Below, in pieces: positions 32,116 through 37,492 of a stretch of 37,492 nt of DNA. The notes beneath the pieces were generated by a model, which ran no database searches, had not been told where the DNA came from, and was given only the letters and a program-made list of their open reading frames with translations. Both the position numbers and the translations under genes were made by a program. Origin of the DNA: JASHVB01 sp049522565 (lineage in GTDB: Bacteria; Pseudomonadota; Alphaproteobacteria; Acetobacterales; Acetobacteraceae); NCBI GenBank assembly GCA_049522565.1, contig JBEKNT010000015.1:1-37492 (forward strand), in the 5' to 3' direction. The first letter of the stretch is position 1. The number at the start of each line of letters is the position of its first letter.

Positions 32116-35100
32116 CTATGGGGCGACCCGATCACCATCACCCGCTGCTTCGCGGCGACCTCTGCCGCGCGTAGCGGGAGAGGTTTCTGTAAACCCCATA
32201 TCGCACAGATGAACCCGTTCCGGCGCCAGACGCTCGCCCAACACCGCCAAGTGCCGGTGGTGACTCAACAGAATCACCTGCACGCTGTCGCTGAGCTGCA
32301 CCAGCGCCTGCATCGCCGCCATCGCCCGGTCGTCGTCGAAGGTTTGCAGAATGTCGTCGCAGACGAACGGCAGGGGTTGCGCGGTCGCGACATGGTCCTC
32401 GATCGCCGCCAGGCGCAGCGCCAGGAAGAGCTGGTCGCGCTCGCCCTCCGACAGGTCGGCCACTGCCTTGCGTTCATCGGGGAAGCCGCGATGCACGGCC
32501 ATCAGCCCGGCTGATCCGTCGCCCGGATCGTCAACCTCGATCCGCGCGTAGGTGCCGCCGGTGATGGTACTGAACAGCGCGGCAATGCGTGTGAGCAATA
32601 CCGATGTGCCGGCCATCTCGACCTGGGTCAGCGACGCATCCAGCAGCAGCGCGGCGAGATGCATCAGCGTCGCTTCCTCGGTGATGCGGCGCAGCGCGGC
32701 GACCGCCGCTTGCTGATCGGTCGCCGCCTGCATCGCGGTGTTTGCCAGCGCCTGTTCGTCCATTTCCCGCTTCGTCGTGGCGACGCGCGCCGCCAGCGCC
32801 TGCGCATCGCGGTTCGCCGCGTCGCGCTCGGCCTGGGCCATCTCGATCGCACCGGGGATGTCGTCCACCGGGATCGATACCGCCTCGGAGCGCAACTGCG
32901 CCAGCGGGCGGCCATCCCCCTTTTCGTGCAACTCGCGTTCGCCGCGGCGCACGGCCTCCGCCATCTGTGCATGCTCGACCGCCAGCGCCACACGGGCCTG
33001 CGCCGCTTCGACCGACTCGCTGCCGATCATCGCCAGCACGGTGTCGCGTTCGATTCGGCAATCATCGCGTTGCTTCTGCTGACGCGTCAGCGCGGTGTCG
33101 GCGCGCTTCAGCGCAATCGCCAGGGTCTCATGCTGTTTGGCAAGGGCGCGGTGCAGGTTCAGCCGCTGACGCAGCGTCTGCACGGTGGCGAAGGCATCCT
33201 CTGCCGCCTGGTCGGGTGCCAGCCGCGCGGCGAGGTCCGCCACCGCGGTGCGGAATGCGGCGATCTCGTCCTGCATCTCACGCAGGCGATTCCGCAGCCT
33301 GGCGCTGGACAGTTGCTCGTTGTCGAGCTCGTGGAGCAATTCCAGCAACTCGATCGTGGTGGTGGGGTCTTCCGTGTCGGGGCGTTGCAACGCCTGCCGC
33401 ACTTGCGCCCATGCAAGCATCACGGCTGCGAGGTCAGACTCGGCAGCACGCAGCCTGTCCGCCTTGTCGTCGCGGCTGGCGCGCTGCGTTGCCAGCCGAT
33501 CGTGCAAGCGGGCCCGAGAGTCCTCGGCACGCTTGTTCGCCTCGATGCGTTCCTCGGCAAGCGCCAGCAATTCCGGCAGATCGCGAGAGCCGTGATCCCC
33601 CGGTCGTTCCAGTTCGGCGGCGAGTCTGCCTGCCCAAGACGCGTGCTGTTGTTCCAGCGCGGCTTGCTCGCGCGACGCGGCGGCAAACTCGCTGTCTGCA
33701 TCGATGACCCGGTCGCGGCCTGCCAGTAGCGCGCGCAGCTCGGCGATGGACGCATCCTGCGGCAGGGCAAGTGCCGCGCAAGCTGCCTGCCATGCGGCGC
33801 GCGCCGCCTCGCATCGCAGGCCAGCCGTCGCATGTGCGGCTTCGGCTGCGGCGATCCTCGTCTCTAATGCGCCGATGAGGCGCGTCAGTTCGGCGGCTTG
33901 CGCCAATCGCGCGCCTTCCTGATTGCGGCGGTCGGCGAGTTCGTCGGTCGCCGCAACCGCGCGTTCATAGGCCAGCGGGAGCGGCACCTCGCCGGACCAG
34001 CCGCTTTCCTGCGCAACATCGGGCAGATCGGTGGTGAAGGCGCGGCGATAGATCAGCCGCCAGCCGATGTCGCGATACGCGCGCGCTGCTGCGATGGCAC
34101 GCGCGTCGGGGATCGGCTGGCCGCCGGCAATCTCGTGCAGCCGTTGCCGGTCGGCATCGACCGTGCTGCGCAGGTCTGCCACATCCTTGGCGCTGGCCGC
34201 CAACGCGGCTTCCGCCGTGGTGAACGCGGTGTGCAGCCGTTCATAGGTTTCGGCCGGCATGATCGGCAGCGCGATGAGTGCGGCCGGTCCCTGACTCCAG
34301 CCACGCACTCGCGCCACCGCATTGGCCAGTTTCGCGTGCCGGTCCGCCAGTGTCTGCTGCAATTCCTGCGCGCGCCGATCCGGCTCGCCGGCACTGCGGA
34401 TCTCCCGCAGCAGCCGGGTCAAGCCGCGCCTATCGATCGCCGGGGGCAACTCTGCCAGCGCCGCCTCGGTCGCGGTTGTGTCCTTCCCGGCTTGCGCCAG
34501 TTCCACCGGTAACTGCGCCAGGGTCGCACGCAGTTTCGCATGTTCGGTGGCCAGTCGGCGCGCGTGCAGCACCGCGGCACGTGGCGGCACCGCCTCGCTC
34601 GCGCGTTCCGCCGGAAGTTGTGAACCAAGCTGTCGCAGGATGCCGGCAACGCGGTCCGTCGTCAGGGCAAGCTCGGCCTCGCGCTTCGGAATATCCAGTA
34701 CCGCCTGCCGCGCCGCGCCCGCCCGGTCGATCAATTGCTCGATGACGTCGCCTTGCGCGATGAGCGTCGCATCGAATTGAATGCGGGCGATCTGTTCGGC
34801 GATCGGTTCGCGGTTGCGGCGTTCGCGCTCGAGAAACTGTTCCGCGCGCAGCAACTCGTCCTGCGCCTTGGTCAGCCGCTCCCCGGCATTGGCCGGCAGG
34901 TCCGGCGCGTCGGGATGCGCGGCAAGCCAGGCGACCGCCGCATCATACTCCGCCAGCACACCGACGACACGACGAATCCGTTCCAATCGCGCAATACGTT
35001 GCGACGCCGCCCCCGCCAGCTTGTTGCACTGCTCCTGTTCCGCCTGCAGATGCGCGAGCTCGATGTCCTGCTTCTCGCGCATCTCGGGCTTCAGCAGAGT

Positions 35101-35697
35101 GGTGGACAGGCGCTGCCTGGCCTCCAGCATCTGGTCGAGCGATTGGTAGAACGGTCGCCCCTGGGATCTGCGCAGCGGCGCCAGCGCATCGCGCGCTTTC
35201 TCCAGCGACTGATGCACCTGCCGCGCGCGCCGTAAACCGCCGGCGGCGGAGAGCAAGGCATCCGCCACCGAACCGTTCGACGCCAGCAATTCCCTGCCGC
35301 CCTCGCGCAGCCGTTCGGTATCGAGCGCGAACAACCGCTCGACCAGCGTCCGGTCGGTGTGGCCGAGCACGGCGGCAAGTGCGCCGGGATCGAGCGTCGC
35401 ACCGTCGTCGCCGATCAGCGTGTTGCCTTGCCCCTTGCGGCGGCCGAACACCAGCGGAGTCCCGTTGGGCCCGATGGCCTCGGCCATCAGCCGCATGCGG
35501 CCATAGCCGTAACGAAAACCCATCGGCGACTGCCCGTGGATGCCGAACAGCAGATCGCAGAAGGCGTTGCGCAGGATGGACTTGCCGGCGCCATTGGGAG
35601 CGATCAGCAGGTTGATGCGGCCGGGCGTCGGATCGAACGCGATGCGCTGCGCCTGGAAGATTCCGTAGTTCTCAAGAGTGAGCGACAGCAGGCGCAT
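32116..35697 (-). CDS. SbcC/YhaN-like SMC-type ATPase
   Basis: A 1193-residue ATPase with N- and C-terminal nucleotide-binding halves separated by long Ala/Arg/Gln/Glu-rich coiled coil. N-half: MRLLSLTLENYGIF, Walker A LIAPNGAGKS, then FCDLLFGIHGQSPMGFRYGY, typical of the YhaN family. C-half: ABC signature DLSEGERDQLFLALRLAA, Walker B PFVCDDILQTFDDDR and H-loop LLSHHRH. No CxxC zinc hook is visible in the coil, which separates it from Rad50/SbcC and supports YhaN. It probably forms a Mre11-Rad50-like complex with the nuclease encoded upstream, acting on DNA ends. It has no good ribosome site at MRLLSL. The conserved protein ends at HLCDMGFTETS; the remaining tail is repeat-encoded. Confidence 0.9.
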   Translation of the reverse strand: MRLLSLTLENYGIFQAQRIAFDPTPGRINLLIAPNGAGKSILRNAFCDLLFGIHGQSPMGFRYGYGRMRLMAEAIGPNGTPLVFGRRKGQGNTLIGDDGATLDPGALAAVLGHTDRTLVERLFALDTERLREGGRELLASNGSVADALLSAAGGLRRARQVHQSLEKARDALAPLRRSQGRPFYQSLDQMLEARQRLSTTLLKPEMREKQDIELAHLQAEQEQCNKLAGAASQRIARLERIRRVVGVLAEYDAAVAWLAAHPDAPDLPANAGERLTKAQDELLRAEQFLERERRNREPIAEQIARIQFDATLIAQGDVIEQLIDRAGAARQAVLDIPKREAELALTTDRVAGILRQLGSQLPAERASEAVPPRAAVLHARRLATEHAKLRATLAQLPVELAQAGKDTTATEAALAELPPAIDRRGLTRLLREIRSAGEPDRRAQELQQTLADRHAKLANAVARVRGWSQGPAALIALPIMPAETYERLHTAFTTAEAALAASAKDVADLRSTVDADRQRLHEIAGGQPIPDARAIAAARAYRDIGWRLIYRRAFTTDLPDVAQESGWSGEVPLPLAYERAVAATDELADRRNQEGARLAQAAELTRLIGALETRIAAAEAAHATAGLRCEAARAAWQAACAALALPQDASIAELRALLAGRDRVIDADSEFAAASREQAALEQQHASWAGRLAAELERPGDHGSRDLPELLALAEERIEANKRAEDSRARLHDRLATQRASRDDKADRLRAAESDLAAVMLAWAQVRQALQRPDTEDPTTTIELLELLHELDNEQLSSARLRNRLREMQDEIAAFRTAVADLAARLAPDQAAEDAFATVQTLRQRLNLHRALAKQHETLAIALKRADTALTRQQKQRDDCRIERDTVLAMIGSESVEAAQARVALAVEHAQMAEAVRRGERELHEKGDGRPLAQLRSEAVSIPVDDIPGAIEMAQAERDAANRDAQALAARVATTKREMDEQALANTAMQAATDQQAAVAALRRITEEATLMHLAALLLDASLTQVEMAGTSVLLTRIAALFSTITGGTYARIEVDDPGDGSAGLMAVHRGFPDERKAVADLSEGERDQLFLALRLAAIEDHVATAQPLPFVCDDILQTFDDDRAMAAMQALVQLSDSVQVILLSHHRHLAVLGERLAPERVHLCDMGFTETSPATRGRGRREAAGDGDRVAP
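32122..32193 (-). repeat. Family A repeat, copy A5, inside the ATPase gene 3' end
   Basis: On the minus strand: GAAACCTCTCCCGC, GGCAGAGGTCGCCGCGAAGC, GGGTGATGGTGATCGGGTCG, matching A3. It is read by the ATPase gene and encodes its last ~22 codons, with the stop TAG at 32116 just past the repeat. Confidence 0.85.
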
Positions 35698-35724
35698 GTG
35701 GTCAGCGTGCCGCCGAGGGTAGGA

Positions 35725-35835
35725 GACTCCCCCTCCCCTTGAGGGAGGGGGTCGGGAGGAGGGGTGCGTACATCCGCTGACCACGGGTGTACGCACCCCT
35801 CCCCCCAACCCCCTCCCTCAAGGGGAGGGGGAGTC
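35725..35835. repeat. Family D 111-bp palindrome between the nuclease and ATPase genes
   Basis: Arms GACTCCCCCTCCCCTTGAGG..GGGGT, then AGGGGTGCGTAC, are answered by GTACGCACCCCT and ACCCCCTCCC..GGGGGAGTC, around a short TCCGCTGACCACGG centre. It occupies most of the 182-nt gap between the nuclease stop (35880) and ATPase start (35697). It would form a cruciform or long RNA hairpin and might separate expression of the two genes. The right arm is identical in its core to the copy at 31-59. Confidence 0.9.
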
Positions 35836-35879
35836 GCTTGGTCCCTGACACCTGCCGTACTTGGTTGCCCATCGACCCG

Positions 35880-37151
35880 TTACCCTTCCGCCAGACGCGC
35901 GAGCAGCAGATTGCGGGCGCTCTCCAGCAGTTCCGGGGAGATGCTGCCGCCGGCGGCCTGCACGGCAGGGTGATCGTCGCCGAGTGCCTCGCGCAGCAGG
36001 CGGGCGCGATTGAGCAGGGTGGCGCAGTAGGTCTGTACTTCGGTGGCGAAATGGCCGGGGATGGCGTTGTCGAGTTCCCGCACCAGCAGCCCGACGGCGT
36101 CAGAGCGTGCGCGCATGGCCTCGCGATCGAGCGTGGTGCGGGTGCGCACGTCCACGCTCTCCAGCCAGATCGTGCCGGTAGCGGCGCAGCTTGCCGCCTC
36201 GGCGTGCAGCTTGTCGCGGGTTGCTCCGAGGTCGCGCACCAACGCGGGATGCGCGGCGGTGGCACCTTGCAGCACGATGCGCACGGCGAGCAGCCGGTCG
36301 CCGGCGGCGTCGAGTGCGGATTCAAGTTGGGCACGGACCGCGGCGAAGGCGTCGTCCTCGGTTGCGGCGCCGGTAAGATCGACCGGCAGCAGCGCCCAGC
36401 GAACCACGTCGAGATCGCGATGCGCGACGTCGGCGATCCGGCCGTCCTGCACCGTGACAAGTGTGGCGCCCTTCGGCCCGGTCTCGCGGATGTGCCGGCC
36501 TTGGGTGTTGCCGGGGAACACGATCCAGCATGGTTGGTCCGCCAGCACCTGGCGCGCGTGCACGTGGCCGAGCGCCCAGTAGTCGTAGCCGTGCGCGACG
36601 AGTTGCTCGGCGGTGCAGGGCGCGTAGGTCTCGTGCGTGCCGCTGTCCGTGGCCGAGGTGTGCAGCATGCCGATGTTGAGATGACCGGCCAGCGGCGACG
36701 GATAGCGTGGCACGACGTTGTCGGGGACGCTGCGGGCCGAGAAGCCCATGCCGTGGATGCAGACGTTCAGTTCGGCCAGGCGGATCGACGCGGGCTGGTC
36801 GGTGGGCAGCATGCGCGCGCCATCGGGCAGGGCGAGGCGTCCCGTGACGATGCTGGCGGCGTCGTGGTTGCCGCGGATGCAGAACACGCGGATGCCGGCG
36901 CGGGTGAGGCGCGCGGTCTCCTGGGCGAAGAACTGGCCGGTGCGCCAGTCCTGCCACTCGCCGTCGAACAGATCTCCCCCGATCAGCACGAACGCCACCT
37001 GCGCGTGCAACGCGAGGTCGACCAGGTTGGTGTAGGCGGCGCGCGTCGCGGTGCGGATGCGGTCGGCGGGGGCGTCGGGGTCCGCCTCGAGGCCACGTAG
37101 CGGGCTGTCGATGTGCAGGTCGGCCGCGTGGAGGAATCGGAAGGAGGTCAT
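35880..37151 (-). CDS. SbcD/YhaO-like (Mre11-type) DNA exonuclease
   Basis: Calcineurin-fold metallophosphoesterase of 423 residues. All phosphoesterase motifs are present in order: HAADLHIDSPL (DxH), IGGDLFDGEW (GDxxD), IRGNHDAAS (GNHD), GMLHTS (H) and GHVHARQV (GHxH), ligating two Mn-type metals. The C-terminal ~170 residues are a helical capping/ATPase-contact domain that I match only loosely to YhaO. It probably cleaves DNA ends with the YhaN-like ATPase encoded next, on the same strand. No good ribosome site precedes the ATG (CCTCTCGCCCA). A degenerate family A repeat lies just upstream, at 37168-37212. Confidence 0.93.
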   Translation of the reverse strand: MTSFRFLHAADLHIDSPLRGLEADPDAPADRIRTATRAAYTNLVDLALHAQVAFVLIGGDLFDGEWQDWRTGQFFAQETARLTRAGIRVFCIRGNHDAASIVTGRLALPDGARMLPTDQPASIRLAELNVCIHGMGFSARSVPDNVVPRYPSPLAGHLNIGMLHTSATDSGTHETYAPCTAEQLVAHGYDYWALGHVHARQVLADQPCWIVFPGNTQGRHIRETGPKGATLVTVQDGRIADVAHRDLDVVRWALLPVDLTGAATEDDAFAAVRAQLESALDAAGDRLLAVRIVLQGATAAHPALVRDLGATRDKLHAEAASCAATGTIWLESVDVRTRTTLDREAMRARSDAVGLLVRELDNAIPGHFATEVQTYCATLLNRARLLREALGDDHPAVQAAGGSISPELLESARNLLLARLAEG

Positions 37152-37167
37152 TGGGCGAGAGGGTAGC

Positions 37168-37212
37168 CCCGTAAACCTCGCCCGCGAAGCGGGAACGCTC
37201 GAGGCGCGCGAG
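37168..37212 (+). repeat. Degenerate family A repeat, copy A6
   Basis: GTAAACCTCGCCCGC-GAA-GCGGGAACG then CTCGAGGCGCGCGAGAG. It keeps the A-tract and first stem but has lost the long tail. It sits in the leader region of the nuclease gene. Confidence 0.65.
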
Positions 37213-37337
37213 AGCGGTTGGGGCAGGGGACTCCGGCGTTACGGAAATCCGCGCCGCCGCGGCTTGGCCCGTTTAGCATGTTCCATTTGGAGAGCCGCTT
37301 TTGGGTGGAGAGCGGACGCTTGACGTGGTGCGATTTC

Positions 37338-37357
37338 AACGTCGGACAGCCGACGTT
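37338..37357. repeat. Perfect 8-bp inverted repeat, AT-rich right edge
   Basis: AACGTCGG-ACAG-CCGACGTT. No T-run follows. It marks the start of a lower-GC stretch running to the recombinase gene. 37213-37337 holds no gene I can support. Confidence 0.6.
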
Positions 37358-37370
37358 TGCAGAAGTCAAG

Positions 37371-37425
37371 ACTTATGCAAAGATATCAGGCCGCTGAAAA
37401 ACAAGGGCTTTTCCTTTGCATAAGT
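37371..37425. promoter_or_regulatory. 12-bp inverted repeat before the serine recombinase, possible recombination/operator site
   Basis: ACTTATGCAAAG (37371-37382) and CTTTGCATAAGT (37414-37425) are exact complements, 31 bp apart, within a stretch of about 43% GC, against about two-thirds for the window. They lie ~20 nt before the recombinase ATG. A resolvase binding site that also controls its own gene is the obvious candidate. Confidence 0.5.
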
Positions 37426-37444
37426 TACCGCCATAATCGGTATC

Positions 37445-37492
37445 ATGAAATACGGCTATGCCCGCGTCTCGACCGACGGCCAGAGCGTTGAC
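37445..37492 (+). CDS. Serine recombinase (resolvase/invertase family), N-terminal fragment
   Basis: The window cuts off after 16 codons: MKYGYARVSTDGQSVD. This is the resolvase N-terminus, with the YARVS strand carrying the catalytic Arg7 and nucleophile Ser9, followed by DGQS. I recall the same opening in a common alphaproteobacterial resolvase/invertase family. No strong ribosome site is present. The AT-rich upstream sequence suggests that an integrated element begins here. Confidence 0.88.
   Translation, partial: MKYGYARVSTDGQSVD

Noticed and set aside
29978..37151. A phage-defence island around the Mre11/Rad50-like pair
   Set aside because: Neighbours are catabolic and glycan genes, and no restriction, CBASS, Gabija, retron or toxin module is visible; only the recombinase at the edge hints at mobility.
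37148..37369. 73-codon minus-strand frame in the AT-richer right edge
   Set aside because: It contains the A6 repeat and overlaps the inverted repeat at 37338; no recognisable motif.

Overview
The window is a GC-rich (roughly two-thirds G+C by eye) bacterial chromosome segment. Its gene content suggests an alphaproteobacterium of the Rhodospirillales/Acetobacteraceae type: a form-II CoxL-like molybdoenzyme, a Liv-type ABC transporter, an HpnL-like membrane protein, FNR/FixK-type dyads, and palindromic intergenic repeats of the sort common in alphaproteobacteria. The taxonomic assignment is inference. I found no rRNA, tRNA or CRISPR array.

Layout from left to right. (1) 180-5569: a CoxL-like molybdenum hydroxylase large subunit on the minus strand, diverging from acetate kinase (ackA) and an amidase-signature enzyme. 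(2) 5700-10111: a minus-strand RND efflux pair, adaptor then AcrB-type pump, with no outer-membrane channel gene beside it. (3) 10290-16870: a plus-strand operon encoding a periplasmic binding protein, LivG, LivF, LivH, LivM, an SMP-30/gluconolactonase-type enzyme and an HMG-CoA-lyase-type enzyme. Genes overlap or nearly touch, which suggests uptake and breakdown of a small organic acid or amino acid. (4) 16871-22217: an eroded zone with an inverted-repeat element, a ferritin-like pseudogene broken by a stop and two frameshifts, an HpnL-like flippase-domain protein, a DASS transporter behind a perfect FNR/FixK-type dyad, a VapC toxin remnant, an unknown protein made of two copies of one domain, and an 88-residue unknown behind a second FNR-type dyad. 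(5) 22253-24405: an aldo/keto reductase and a split chromate transporter. (6) 24605-29947: a surface-glycan cluster of three large proteins: a double glycosyltransferase, a GT11-like/GT61 fusion, and a tandem copy of the fusion's N-terminal half. (7) 29978-31929: a luciferase-like flavin monooxygenase and an alpha/beta hydrolase, probably one operon. (8) 32116-37151: an SbcD/YhaO-like nuclease and a giant SbcC/YhaN-like ATPase, a Mre11-Rad50-type pair. (9) The right edge turns AT-rich and opens a serine recombinase gene preceded by a 12-bp inverted repeat.

The most unusual theme is the dense set of palindromic repeats, four families here called A to D. Several do more than sit between genes. 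They form the 3' coding ends of livG, the GT11-like/GT61 gene and the yhaN-like gene, supply a Shine-Dalgarno sequence, and in family A carry a conserved A-tract beside a GC hairpin, so one strand of each copy looks like an intrinsic terminator. I saw no convincing new defence or metabolic system. The best candidates for undescribed biology are the duplicated-domain protein at 20928-21788, the glycosyltransferase duplication, and the repeats acting as gene ends.
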